Counted from the stretch's first letter, positions 16,879 through 26,290 are shown. The stretch: 64,000 nucleotides of DNA from Notoacmeibacter marinus (GCF_002238045.1 NZ_NBYO01000002.1:744001-808000); one strand, 5' to 3'. Notes: generated from the letters alone by a model not told the origin. A program made the numbers and translations.

Positions 16879-17196
16879 TTAGTTGTCGGCCTTAGGCAGA
16901 GGTTTATCTCTAGTAAATGCCCACACATCCGTACCTCTTTCGGATGAGCGAGCATCCATTTCGATCAATAGCCGCGCAGTTTCTTCGCGATCAGCTCCGA
17001 TGACACCCGAGAGTGTTTCCATCTTTCGCCAACCTTCGGGTCCCGGCTTCTCAAGCATTGAGCGGAGTAAAGCCTTTCGTTTTTCATCCAAGATCCTTTG
17101 ATCGCGGCTAAGCCACCGATCTCTCGCAAATTGACCTATAATCGTGACAATCGCACCGATGGCTACTCCTGCGAAACCTTGCCAAAAATCACACAT
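16879..17196 (-). CDS. small membrane-anchored protein of unknown function
   Basis: A 105-residue protein. It starts MCDFWQGFAGVAIGAIVTII, giving one N-terminal membrane segment. A cytoplasmic part follows with two predicted helices and a possible winged-helix-like piece (KMETLSGVIGADREETARLL). The ATG at 17196 has GGAGG 8 bp upstream, which decides against the ATG at 17214. Base composition is visibly lower in GC than the flanks, suggesting later acquisition. No family recognised. Confidence 0.7.
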   Translation of the reverse strand: MCDFWQGFAGVAIGAIVTIIGQFARDRWLSRDQRILDEKRKALLRSMLEKPGPEGWRKMETLSGVIGADREETARLLIEMDARSSERGTDVWAFTRDKPLPKADN

Positions 17197-17212
17197 AGTT
17201 TGACCTCCAAAC

Positions 17213-17241
17213 AAAAACCCGGCGGTCTGACGACCGCCGGG
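17213..17241 (-). terminator. intrinsic terminator of dctP
   Basis: A perfect 10-bp stem, CCCGGCGGTC-TGAC-GACCGCCGGG (17218-17241). On the reverse strand it is followed by five T's (A-run 17213-17217). It lies 25 bp after the dctP stop. Confidence 0.9.
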
Positions 17242-17266
17242 CTTCGATGTTCACCTTGTGCGGCGA

Positions 17267-18502
<1,236 letters not shown>

Positions 18503-18581
18503 CTATCCTTTTGACTTCCGGCTGCGGCCCACTCACAAACAGACTCTGACCGATCGAGGCCAACAGACGGAACGCCACTCC

Positions 18582-19334
18582 ATGTCATCGCCGCTCATCG
18601 CCATCGTCGCCGATACGCTGGTTCAGGACAGTTATGTCTGGCACGCCACACCGGACACCTATCTGAAAGCCGCGCTGGACGTTGCCCGCCTGCAACCGCT
18701 GATCGTTCCGGCCTTCGGCGACAGAACCGATTATCCGTCCATCTTCGAGGCGGTCGATGGGGTGATGCTGACTGGCGCGCGCTCCAATGTGCATCCGGAC
18801 AATTATGAAGAGCCCGCAACGGAGAAGCATGGCCCGTTCGATCCGGCTCGCGACGCAACCTCCCTGCCCTTTATCCGGACGGCTTTGGACCGGGGCTTGC
18901 CGCTTCTGGCCATTTGCCGTGGCCATCAGGAGCTTAACGTGGCGCTGGGCGGAACGCTGGCCAACGACATTCAGGATCTGCCCGGTCGGATGGATCATCG
19001 CTTCGTCCCGTCCGATGAGCAGGACGAACGTTTCGCCATTCGGCAAAACGTCAGGGTTTCCGAAGACAGCGCGCTGTCCGAACTGTTCGGCAAGACCGAC
19101 ATCGCCGTCAACTCGCTCCATCGCCAGGCGATCGATCGTGTGGCGGATCGCCTATCCGTCGAAGCAAGCGCCCCGGACGGCACGGTGGAAGCCGTGCGGG
19201 TCAGAAATGCCGAAGCCTTTGCCTATGGCTTCCAGTGGCACCCCGAATATTGGGCAAAGGATGACGACCTGTCGCGTCGCATTTTCGAGGCGTTCGGCGA
19301 TGCCGTGCGCGATCATGCCGCCAGCAGATTGTAG
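18582..19334 (+). CDS. gamma-glutamyl-gamma-aminobutyrate hydrolase family protein (class I glutamine amidotransferase)
   Basis: A 250-residue peptidase C26/PuuD-like enzyme. The nucleophile Cys112 lies in AICRGHQELNVALGG, and His220/Glu222 in FQWHPEYW complete the triad. PuuD cleaves gamma-glutamyl-GABA during putrescine breakdown. No other put/puu gene is near, so other gamma-glutamyl amides are possible. The ATG at 18582 is in the divergent spacer opposite dctP. Confidence 0.9.
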   Translation: MSSPLIAIVADTLVQDSYVWHATPDTYLKAALDVARLQPLIVPAFGDRTDYPSIFEAVDGVMLTGARSNVHPDNYEEPATEKHGPFDPARDATSLPFIRTALDRGLPLLAICRGHQELNVALGGTLANDIQDLPGRMDHRFVPSDEQDERFAIRQNVRVSEDSALSELFGKTDIAVNSLHRQAIDRVADRLSVEASAPDGTVEAVRVRNAEAFAYGFQWHPEYWAKDDDLSRRIFEAFGDAVRDHAASRL

Positions 19335-19352
19335 GCGGTCCGCAGACGCCTA
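19332..19352. terminator. weak convergent hairpin
   Basis: The arms TAGGCG and CGCCTA span the two convergent stop codons of the PuuD-like gene and merR. There is no T-run on either side, so its role in termination is uncertain. Confidence 0.3.
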
Positions 19353-19763
19353 ATGCTCACTTGCGCAGTAACGATGATCGGCCAGCGAATGAATGACGCT
19401 GCATTCACCGAGGCATCCGGCATCTGAGAGACCGACGATCCGTTTCAGTTCGCGCTCGAGCTTCCGTAGTTTCGCGATTCGCGCGCGGACGGCGGAAAGA
19501 TGAGCCGAGGCTATGGCGTGGGCTTCGCCGCAAGGCCGCTCCGGGTCCGCGGCCAGTTCGACGAGTTCGCCAATGTCATCGATCGACAGGCCGAGCGCCC
19601 GCGCATGGCGGATGAAGGACAGCCGCTCCAGCGCCGCCACCGAATAGCGCCGCTGGTTACCGGCGGAGCGCTCCGGCTGTTCCATCAGGCCGGACTGCTC
19701 GTAATAGCGGATCGTCGGCACCTTGACGCCAGTCCGGCGGGACAGTTCGCCTATCGAGAACAT
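19350..19763 (-). CDS. MerR family metal-responsive regulator (ZntR/CadR-like)
   Basis: A 137-residue MerR protein: N-terminal winged helix (MFSIGELSRRTGVKVPTIRYYE), dimerisation helix (residues about 80-112) and a C-terminal metal-binding end. Candidate ligands are Cys78, Cys117, Cys121, His125 and Cys133, the ZntR/CadR/PbrR arrangement for Zn, Cd or Pb. It is divergent from a zinc-type CDF efflux gene with a MerR-type promoter between them. The ATG at 19763 is chosen because the family begins with this motif. Confidence 0.92.
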   Translation of the reverse strand: MFSIGELSRRTGVKVPTIRYYEQSGLMEQPERSAGNQRRYSVAALERLSFIRHARALGLSIDDIGELVELAADPERPCGEAHAIASAHLSAVRARIAKLRKLERELKRIVGLSDAGCLGECSVIHSLADHRYCASEH

Positions 19764-19777
19764 CGCAAAAAAGCCTC

Positions 19778-19808
19778 TTGAACCTCTAGCCGCTAGAGGT
19801 TGTAGACA
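19778..19808 (+). promoter_or_regulatory. MerR-type promoter and operator
   Basis: A -35 TTGAAC (19778-19783) and a -10 TAGACA (19803-19808) are separated by an overlong 19-bp spacer. The spacer carries a perfect dyad, ACCTCTAGC-C-GCTAGAGGT (19782-19800). This is the hallmark of MerR-activated promoters, in which the metal-bound regulator twists the DNA to realign the elements. It points toward the CDF gene. Confidence 0.85.
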
Positions 19809-19888
19809 GTTCGGCATGTCAGGGAAAGACCACGCCATGACCACGCAGATCGAAGTCGAAACGCTGGCCGGAGGATCAAGGATACATC

Positions 19889-20845
19889 ATGCCGCATAGC
19901 CATCACGGCCACGCCCATCTCGACCCCGAAACCGGCGATGCGCGGGTCTTCTGGGCGGTCGTCGTCAATCTCGGCCTGACCGTCGCCCAGATCGCCGGCG
20001 GCATCCTGTCCGGTAGCCTTGCGCTGATCGCCGACGCCATTCACAACCTGTCCGACGCACTGGCACTCGTCATTGCCTTCTTTGCCCGGAAGATCGCCCG
20101 GCGCGAGGCCGATGCCACGATGACCTTCGGCTATGGTCGCGCCGAGATCGTGGCCGCCCTCATCAACTACACCACGCTGATCGTGATCGGCCTCTACCTC
20201 GTTTACGAAGCCGTGCTGCGGCTGATCGACCCGCAGGGCGTCGATGGCTGGCTGGTCGTCATCATTGCGGGCGTAGCGCTGGTGGTCGATGCCCTCACCG
20301 CGCTGCTGACCTTTTCCCTCTCCAAGGAGAGTATGAACATCCGCGCCGCCTTCCTGCACAATGTCGCGGACGCGCTCGGTTCCATTGCGGTCATTTTTGC
20401 CGGCACGCTCATCATCCTATACGACTGGCGCCTGATCGATCCTATCGTGACGATGATGATCGCCGCCTACATTCTATGGCAGTCCTTCGCCGAGATCGGC
20501 GGCGCGATCCGCATTCTAATGCTCGGCAGCCCGCCGCAGATCGACGTCAGCGACGTGCTGGACAGGATGCGCAGCGTGGATGGCGTGGCGGACGTTCATC
20601 ATCTGCATCTTTGGCAGATGCAGGAACACGAGAACGCGGTCGATGCGCATTTGGCGATAAAGGCCGGCCGCTGGGCCGACGCCGATGCGATCAAGCAAGC
20701 CGTAAAGCAACGGTTGACGGACGAATTCGCGATCGCTCACGCCACGCTGGAATGCGAGTGCGCCGCCCATGCCTGTACCGATGCAGCCCCGATCGGTCAC
20801 GGCAGACCAAACGATCATGACGGCCACGAGGATCATCGACATTGA
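19889..20845 (+). CDS. cation diffusion facilitator (CzcD/ZitB-type zinc exporter)
   Basis: A 318-residue CDF protein with about six membrane helices. The transport-site pairs HxxxD occur twice: His52/Asp56 in DAIHNLSD and again in LHNVAD, the set expected for zinc or cadmium. His-rich ends (SHHGHAH at the start, HDGHEDHRH at the end) can buffer metal. A cytoplasmic CDF domain follows near residue 210. It probably exports Zn2+/Cd2+ in exchange for protons. The MerR-type promoter upstream and GGAGG before the ATG support this start. Confidence 0.94.
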   Translation: MPHSHHGHAHLDPETGDARVFWAVVVNLGLTVAQIAGGILSGSLALIADAIHNLSDALALVIAFFARKIARREADATMTFGYGRAEIVAALINYTTLIVIGLYLVYEAVLRLIDPQGVDGWLVVIIAGVALVVDALTALLTFSLSKESMNIRAAFLHNVADALGSIAVIFAGTLIILYDWRLIDPIVTMMIAAYILWQSFAEIGGAIRILMLGSPPQIDVSDVLDRMRSVDGVADVHHLHLWQMQEHENAVDAHLAIKAGRWADADAIKQAVKQRLTDEFAIAHATLECECAAHACTDAAPIGHGRPNDHDGHEDHRH

Positions 20846-20880
20846 TGAGAAGAGCGTGCTGCCGGGAAGGCGGATCGCCC

Positions 20881-20904
20881 ACCATCGGCTCTGACAGCGA
20901 TGGT
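20881..20904. terminator. convergent hairpin
   Basis: A stem ACCATC/GATGGT with an inner GCT/AGC pair and a bulged G lies between the convergent CDF and hypothetical genes. No clear U-tract is present. Confidence 0.4.
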
Positions 20905-21311
20905 CAGTCGGAGGTTGCGATCAGATCGATGAGCTGGCCGGTTTCGGGCGCGGCCTCCCAACCATCGCCATCGGCCGAGAAGAAGTGCAGCAGCGTTTTG
21001 CCGGCCTTGTCTGTCACTTCCAGATCGCCAGTTCGTTCGATGCCGACGGAAGCCGCTTCTATCTGTTCGATACCCAGCCGACCGCATTCCGCACCGACGA
21101 ACCGGTAATCGGCGCTCTTCCGGGACGCATTCAACCAGCATCTCACGCGCTCGCCTTCGACGACCGCCTGATAAACGGGAGTAGCCCTGCTCACCGAACC
21201 GGTCACGACATTGTCCGTTGAAACAGGACCGGCGTGCCAGCGCCCCCCATCGACCAGAAAGGCAGCCGATCCAAAGGCGACGAAAAGACCGAGGCTGAAA
21301 AGGACACGCAT
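20904..21311 (-). CDS. secreted protein of unknown function, possibly AprI/Inh-like
   Basis: A 135-residue protein with an N-terminal signal or anchor (MRVLFSLGLFVAFGSAAFLV). A small domain follows with two cysteines (VRCWLN and GAECGRL), then a strand pattern including GDLEVTDKAGKTLLHFF. Spacing of the cysteines and the G-x-L-x-x-x-D-x-x-G-K pattern recall metalloprotease-inhibitor (AprI/Inh) beta-barrels, but the match is weak. No protease gene is adjacent. Confidence 0.65.
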   Translation of the reverse strand: MRVLFSLGLFVAFGSAAFLVDGGRWHAGPVSTDNVVTGSVSRATPVYQAVVEGERVRCWLNASRKSADYRFVGAECGRLGIEQIEAASVGIERTGDLEVTDKAGKTLLHFFSADGDGWEAAPETGQLIDLIATSD

Positions 21312-21406
21312 GATGAAACGACTCGCAAAGAATGAACGGCGTTCATGCTCGCAGGTTTCTGGTTAATGGGCCGTTACGCGAAATAGCCGAGATCGGGCCT
21401 GCAAAC

Positions 21407-22417
21407 CTATGGCGTCGCGGTCGAATCCCGAATGTGAAGCTCTGGCGAGATAAGCTGCAGCCCGCTGATCGTCGGGTGGTTGTTGATCCGCGCCACCAGC
21501 GTCTTGGCCGCCATGCGCCCGACCTCGCGCTGGCCGTTCCACACCGTTGTCAGAGCCGGGGTCGCGATCGCCGCCTCCTGCAGATCGTCATAGCCGGTGA
21601 TGGAGTAGTCCTTGCCGGCCTGATGACCGGCACGTGCAAGGCCGTTCATGAGACCGATCGCGACAAGATCGTTCCAGCAGACGGCCGCGGTCGGTTGATC
21701 CGGAAGGTTGAGAAACGCTTCGGTGGCCTCGAAACCGGCCAGTTTGGTACGCGGGCCGGAGATGCGCCAGTCGTCTCGCACGTCGAGTCCCGCCCGCTGC
21801 ATGGCCATGCGATAGCCGGCATAGCGGTCGCGACCGGTCGAGGTCTGATCCGTTCCGCCGACATGGGCGATCCGCCTATGCCCAAGGCCGATCAGATGAT
21901 CGGTGGCAAGGCCCGTGCCGAACGCGTCGTCGCCGCGAAAGGCCGGCGCGGACACACCCTCCACCGAGCGGGCGATCAGCACCGCGGGCATACCATTCTT
22001 TTCGGCCAGGTTGATGTCGTCCGACGGCGTACCGATGGCCGGGCTGATAATCATGCCATCGGCGCCGAGCTGAAGCAGCGTCTCGATGAAATTGCGCTGC
22101 TTTTCCACCGAATCGTAGTGGTTGGACAGAATGAAGGTCTGCTTGCTTCGGTCCAGCTCGCTCTCGATGGATTTCAGGATTTCGGCGAAGAACGGGTTCA
22201 TGATGTCATAGACGACAACCCCGACAATGCCCGAGCGCGACGTGCGGAGCGAAGCGGCCCGGCGATTGTAGATATAGCCGATCTCAAGCGCATGGGCCTT
22301 GACCCGTTCGCGGGTCGTTTCCGCCACCAGCGGGCTGTCGCGCAGCGCCAACGAAACCGTCGCGGTGGATACGCCCAGTGCGTCGGCAATCGTCGATAAT
22401 TTGATTTTCTGTGCCAG
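21407..22417 (-). CDS. LacI family transcriptional regulator with apparent CTG start
   Basis: A 336-residue LacI/GalR regulator. Its N-terminal HTH (IKLSTIADALGVSTATVSLAL) is complete only if translation begins upstream of any ATG, GTG or TTG that keeps it. The first standard start, TTG at 22351, would delete most of the HTH. The frame is closed by a stop about 20 nt further upstream. A CTG at 22417 has GAGGA 7 nt before it and gives normal length. The C-terminal sugar-binding-like domain is intact (GIVGVVVYDIMNPFF, then WNDLVAIGLMNGL). No target operon is adjacent. Confidence 0.85.
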   Translation of the reverse strand: MAQKIKLSTIADALGVSTATVSLALRDSPLVAETTRERVKAHALEIGYIYNRRAASLRTSRSGIVGVVVYDIMNPFFAEILKSIESELDRSKQTFILSNHYDSVEKQRNFIETLLQLGADGMIISPAIGTPSDDINLAEKNGMPAVLIARSVEGVSAPAFRGDDAFGTGLATDHLIGLGHRRIAHVGGTDQTSTGRDRYAGYRMAMQRAGLDVRDDWRISGPRTKLAGFEATEAFLNLPDQPTAAVCWNDLVAIGLMNGLARAGHQAGKDYSITGYDDLQEAAIATPALTTVWNGQREVGRMAAKTLVARINNHPTISGLQLISPELHIRDSTATP

Positions 22418-22438
22418 GATGCGGTCCTCGAGCGGCGT

Positions 22439-22451
22439 TTAAACAGTTTAA
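22439..22451. promoter_or_regulatory. candidate LacI-type operator
   Basis: A perfect 13-bp palindrome, TTAAAC-A-GTTTAA, lies 21 bp upstream of the LacI-family start. It is a likely autoregulatory operator. The palindrome is seen; binding is inference. Confidence 0.5.
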
Positions 22452-22511
22452 TTATGCCGCATCGCCGCGCGAAATCAAATGCCGTCCGACCCGAGACGAT
22501 AGTGTAAGGCC

Positions 22512-22777
22512 AGGTCATGAACTCATAAATGGGGTTGATTTTGGTATGAGCGGATTTGGCCGGACAACAGGCGCGAAGGCGAAGGAAATGTCTGCATTTT
22601 CTATGCCTTCGCAACGCATTGGGTGGGCAAATCAGCCATATTCTCCGAACGGCGAATGGGCTTCGATCTGCATTGTCAGCGCTTTCAACCGTGTGGCCGA
22701 CACGCTTTTCAAGCGCTTCCGCCCATCTCTTTGCCCATTCAGCCGCCAAAACAGCTCCATTTATGAGCTCATGACCT
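22512..22777. mobile_element. MITE-like palindromic element, 266 bp
   Basis: The element is bounded by inverted repeats of about 32 bp (22512-22544 and 22746-22777), in which AGGTCATGA-CTCATAAATGG is nearly identical on both sides. Inside are nested smaller inverted repeats: GCGAAGGC/GCCTTCGC, TGGGCAAA/TTTGCCCA, ATGGGC/GCCCAT, and AGCGCTT/AAGCGCT around a GTGT/ACAC hairpin. The right end overlaps the marR stop codon. There is no transposase frame, and no target duplication was found. It fits a non-autonomous MITE or dispersed structured repeat, and fills the gap between the lacI and marR genes. Confidence 0.65.
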
Positions 22778-23282
22778 ATCCGCCGGACCGCTTCGTCGCA
22801 ATGGAGGCCAATTCGATGTCGACGGTTTCCAGAAGTCGCAGAAGCGTTTTTTGCTGAACCTTGTCCAGCGATCTGAGCATCTGGCGCTCGACCTTCTTTA
22901 CCGCTTTTTTCACATCACCGACGATATCGCGTCCGGCCTGTGTCAAAGCGATGAAGCTGACCCTGCCATCCTCTTGCGATGGCGTACGAAAGACCAGCCC
23001 CTGCGCTTCGAGCCTTGTGATGGCGCGGGTTATGGTCTGCGCACGCACGCCGAGAAGGTCCGCTATCGAGGATAGGGGCAACTGCTCCTCATCGCTCAAG
23101 GCAAGCAGGATTTGCTCTTGGCCGGCGTGAAGGCCCAGTTCGGAAAGTCGCGCAGACAAGGCCGTACGGGCGCCGCGGGCGGTCGAGACCAGTTGGCTTA
23201 GCATGGCGCCCTTCGGCACCTTGTTCATCTTTTTCGGATTGGCTGGCAGGCGCCCCATATCCTGCCTGTCGATCTTGGTCAT
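22776..23282 (-). CDS. MarR family transcriptional regulator
   Basis: A 168-residue winged-helix regulator. The core is LSSIADLLGVRAQTITRAI followed by LEAQGLVFRTPSQEDGRV, the recognition helix and wing of MarR proteins. A basic N-terminal extension of about 25 residues precedes it. The stop codon lies inside the terminal repeat of the MITE-like element, so the last codons may have been set by that insertion. It is divergent from the creatininase-family gene, its most likely target. Confidence 0.9.
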   Translation of the reverse strand: MTKIDRQDMGRLPANPKKMNKVPKGAMLSQLVSTARGARTALSARLSELGLHAGQEQILLALSDEEQLPLSSIADLLGVRAQTITRAITRLEAQGLVFRTPSQEDGRVSFIALTQAGRDIVGDVKKAVKKVERQMLRSLDKVQQKTLLRLLETVDIELASIATKRSGG

Positions 23283-23371
23283 CTCTGCTTTCGAACCTTT
23301 CTTGACGCTTGACCGCTAGCCGGACGAACTGCTGCTGATAAAATCAGCCAGCGAAACAATGGACATCTTTT

Positions 23372-24169
23372 ATGATGGATAGCCGACAAAGGTCCACCGC
23401 AGCGGCGACGATTGCCGTTCTGCCACTCGGCGCGACCGAGCAGCACGGCCCGCATCTGCCGCCGCAGACCGACACGCTGATCGCCACCGCCATGGCGGAC
23501 GCGCTGAAGGCTGCTGCACCGGACCTGCCGCTAAGCATCCTTCCCGCCGAACCGCTCGGCTATTCGCCGGAGCATCTGAACTGGCCGGTCACGCAATCGC
23601 TCGACTGGGACGAGGCCATTCACCGCTGGATCGGGATCGGCGACGCTCTGGCGGCGCGGGGCATCCGCCGCCTTCTGCTCCTCAACGCCCATGGCGGCAA
23701 TTCACCGCTTCTCACAATCGTCGCGACCGAACTGCGCCGAAAGCACGCTATACTGGCCGTTGCGACCAACTGGCACCGCTTCATCCGGCCCGGCGAGATC
23801 GTATCGGCGGACGAACGCGCGCTCGGCATCCATGCCGGCCAGATCGAAACCTCCGTGATGCTGGCCATTGCACCGGACCGGGTAAATATGAAGAAGGCAC
23901 GCGACTTTCCAAGCGCCCAGAAAGACCTTGCCGAACGGTTTGCCCATCTGCGCGCCTATGGCCCGCATGCTTTCGGCTGGTTGATGGACGATCTCAACCC
24001 CGACGGCGCCACCGGCAACGCCGCCCTCGCCTCGGCCGCAATCGGTCGACAACTCATCGATCGGGCCGGAAGCGGTCTCGCCGAACTGGCGCGTGACATG
24101 GCCGCTTTCGATCTCGCGACCTTTTCACGCTCGGCCCCTAGGAAGGCGCAGTCCCCCTCGCCTATATGA
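23372..24169 (+). CDS. creatininase family protein
   Basis: A 265-residue creatininase/amidohydrolase fold protein. Metal-site motifs are visible: PLGATEQHGPHLPPQTDT (Glu, His, Asp), NAHGGNSPL, and HAGQIETS (Glu). Relatives hydrolyse creatinine, formamidopyrimidine-type amides or, in MftE, peptide bonds. No creatine-pathway gene is near, so the substrate is unknown. It follows a divergent MarR gene and is 24 bp before the CobW gene, possibly one transcript. Confidence 0.88.
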   Translation: MMDSRQRSTAAATIAVLPLGATEQHGPHLPPQTDTLIATAMADALKAAAPDLPLSILPAEPLGYSPEHLNWPVTQSLDWDEAIHRWIGIGDALAARGIRRLLLLNAHGGNSPLLTIVATELRRKHAILAVATNWHRFIRPGEIVSADERALGIHAGQIETSVMLAIAPDRVNMKKARDFPSAQKDLAERFAHLRAYGPHAFGWLMDDLNPDGATGNAALASAAIGRQLIDRAGSGLAELARDMAAFDLATFSRSAPRKAQSPSPI

Positions 24170-24193
24170 GCGGCACGAACATGCGAGGGTTCC

Positions 24194-25240
24194 ATGACCG
24201 ACACCGCCGAACGGCAGCTTACGCCCGTCACCGTCCTTACCGGCTATCTCGGCGCCGGCAAGACGACACTCCTCAACCGTATCCTCTCCGAAGCCCATGG
24301 CAGGCGCTATGCCGTCATCGTCAATGAGTTCGGCGAGATCGGCATCGATAACGACCTCATCGTCGAAAGCGACGAAGAGATCTACGAGATGAACAATGGC
24401 TGCATCTGCTGCACGGTACGCGGCGATCTGGTGCGCGTGGTGCAGGGCCTGATGCGCCGGCCCGGCCGCTTTGACGCCATCGTGGTGGAGACGACCGGCC
24501 TGGCCGATCCCGCGCCCGTAGCCCAGACCTTCTTCATGGACGACGATGTGAAGGAAAAGGCTGCGCTCGACGCCGTGGTGGCGCTGGTCGACGCCAAGCA
24601 TCTGCCCCAGCGCCTGAAGGACAGCCGCGAGGCCGAGGATCAGATCGCCTTCGCCGATGTGATCGTTCTCAACAAGACCGATCTGGTCTCGCCGGACGAA
24701 CTGGCCGAGGTCGAACGGCTCATCCGCGCGCTGAACCCTGTCGCCGCCATCCACCACGCCGAGCGCTCCAATGTCGATCTGGCCCATGTGCTGGATCGCG
24801 GCGCGTTCGATCTGAAGCGCGTGCTCGACAACGATCCGCATTTCCTCGATCACGAAGACCCACACCATGAATGCGGCCCGGCCTGCGATCACGATCACCA
24901 TGATCATGATCACAGTCATGGTCCTGCCGCCATTCACGACCTGACGGTGAAGAGCGTGTCGCTGCGCGCCGGCGCAATGGACCCGGATCGCTTCTTCTCA
25001 TGGATTCAGAACCTGACACAGGATCAGGGGCCGAACATTCTGCGCCTTAAAGGCATCATCGCCTTTGCAGGCGACGATGAACGCTACGTCGTTCAGGGCG
25101 TGCATATGATTATCGAGGGCGATCACCAGCGCCCCTGGCGGGACGATGAGACGCGCGAAAGCCGGCTGGTCTTCATCGGCCGCGATCTGGACGAGGCCGC
25201 GCTGCGCGATGGCTTCGAATCCTGTTTGGCGACCGGCTGA
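24194..25240 (+). CDS. CobW/COG0523 family GTP-binding metallochaperone
   Basis: A 348-residue G3E GTPase. Walker [13 protein letters not shown] lies near residue 17, the metal motif CICC follows MNNGC near residue 68, and NKTD near 158. A His-rich loop ([20 protein letters not shown], residues about 224-243) is typical of the zinc-handling subgroup. A CobW C-terminal domain ends the protein. It probably delivers zinc to client enzymes under scarcity. Its stop overlaps the start of a WD40 gene. Confidence 0.92.
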   Translation: MTDTAERQLTPVTVLTGYLGAGKTTLLNRILSEAHGRRYAVIVNEFGEIGIDNDLIVESDEEIYEMNNGCICCTVRGDLVRVVQGLMRRPGRFDAIVVETTGLADPAPVAQTFFMDDDVKEKAALDAVVALVDAKHLPQRLKDSREAEDQIAFADVIVLNKTDLVSPDELAEVERLIRALNPVAAIHHAERSNVDLAHVLDRGAFDLKRVLDNDPHFLDHEDPHHECGPACDHDHHDHDHSHGPAAIHDLTVKSVSLRAGAMDPDRFFSWIQNLTQDQGPNILRLKGIIAFAGDDERYVVQGVHMIIEGDHQRPWRDDETRESRLVFIGRDLDEAALRDGFESCLATG

Positions 25241-26211
25241 TGCCCTCCGTCGCTCCGCTCGATCTCGACGGCCATGTCGGCCATGTGGGCTGGCTCGGCG
25301 AGACCGCCTTTTTCGGCGACGCGGACGGTGTGCTGCATAGACTTGGCGAGAATACCGGTGCGACCGAAACGCATGACGGCCTTCTGTGCTTTGTGGCCGA
25401 TCCGAAGCGCCGGCGCATTCTGACGGGCGGCGAAGATGGCCGGATCGTCGCGACGAGCGCGGACGGCGCTTGCGAGGAACTGGCGCACGAGAAGGGCAAG
25501 TGGATTGCCGCCATCGCCAGCGCGCCGGATGGAACGGTTGCCTATGCTCACGGCAAGTTTGCGAAAGTTTTGCTGAAGAACGGCACGAAAACCATCGAGC
25601 ACGAACGCAGTGTCGAATCGATGGCCTTCGCGCCGAAGGGTCTGCGCCTTGCCTGCTCGCACTATAATGGCGTCAGCCTGCACTTCCCTGCGACCGACAG
25701 CCTGCCGACCGTTCTCGGCTGGCAGGGCGCCCATCTGCTGGCGACCTTTTCGCCGAATGGCGACAGCCTCGTCACTGCCATGCAGGAGCCGGCGCTGCAT
25801 GGCTGGCGACTGGCCGATGGCCGTCACATGCGCATGGAAGGTTACCCCGCCAAGGTGAAAAGCCTTTCCTGGAGCGCCAAAGGCAAATGGCTGGCCTCAT
25901 CCGGCGCCAGCGCCGCCATCGTCTGGCCGTTCCAGGGCAAAGACGGGCCGATGGGCAAGGCCCCGCTGGAACTCGGCACGCGTGGCGATTCCCTGGTCAC
26001 GGCGGTGGCCTGCCACCCAACCGAACCGATGGTCGCCATCGGCTATCGCGACGGCATGATTCTCGCCGTGCGTTTCGCCGATGCCCAGGAAGCACTGATG
26101 CGCCGCCCCGGCCAAGGACCGCTAACGGCAATGGCATGGGACGGAAGCGGCCGGCGTCTCGCCTTCGCATCCGAAGCCGGCGATTGCGGCATCGTCGATA
26201 TTCACGATTGA
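25240..26211 (+). CDS. WD40-repeat protein paired with CobW
   Basis: A 323-residue protein composed of about six or seven degenerate WD40 blades (GHVGHVGWLGETAFFGDADG, TFSPNGDSLVTAMQEPALHGW, SLSWSAKGKWLASSGASAAIVWPF). There is no signal peptide, so it is cytoplasmic. It shares one base with the CobW stop (TGATG), indicating coupled translation. I infer a scaffold role with the metallochaperone; no catalytic motif is seen. Confidence 0.88.
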   Translation: MPSVAPLDLDGHVGHVGWLGETAFFGDADGVLHRLGENTGATETHDGLLCFVADPKRRRILTGGEDGRIVATSADGACEELAHEKGKWIAAIASAPDGTVAYAHGKFAKVLLKNGTKTIEHERSVESMAFAPKGLRLACSHYNGVSLHFPATDSLPTVLGWQGAHLLATFSPNGDSLVTAMQEPALHGWRLADGRHMRMEGYPAKVKSLSWSAKGKWLASSGASAAIVWPFQGKDGPMGKAPLELGTRGDSLVTAVACHPTEPMVAIGYRDGMILAVRFADAQEALMRRPGQGPLTAMAWDGSGRRLAFASEAGDCGIVDIHD

Positions 26212-26221
26212 ACGCATAGCT

Positions 26222-26290
26222 GTTCACTTAACGTCTTCTTCAGATTCGCTTTTATCAATCGAAAGCGAATCGTTGTTCCATTGACGTGAA
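26222..26290. repeat. nested inverted repeats before the radical SAM gene
   Basis: A perfect 10-bp inverted repeat, GATTCGCTTT/AAAGCGAATC (26243-26252 and 26262-26271), has a 9-nt loop. An outer pair, GTTCAC/GTGAAC with ACGTC/GACGT, surrounds it. It follows the WD40 stop by 31 bp and may be its terminator, though no U-tract follows. It abuts the SOS-type promoter. Confidence 0.45.

Noticed and set aside
19816-19899. A short open frame (about 27 codons) overlapping the CDF start
   Set aside because: It starts at 19816 or 19837 but has no ribosome site and no conserved sequence that I know; GGAGG belongs to the CDF ATG.
22198-22857. Open frames on both strands across the lacI-marR gap
   Set aside because: They span the palindromic element and parts of both regulators in wrong frames; the inverted-repeat structure explains the stretch better than coding.
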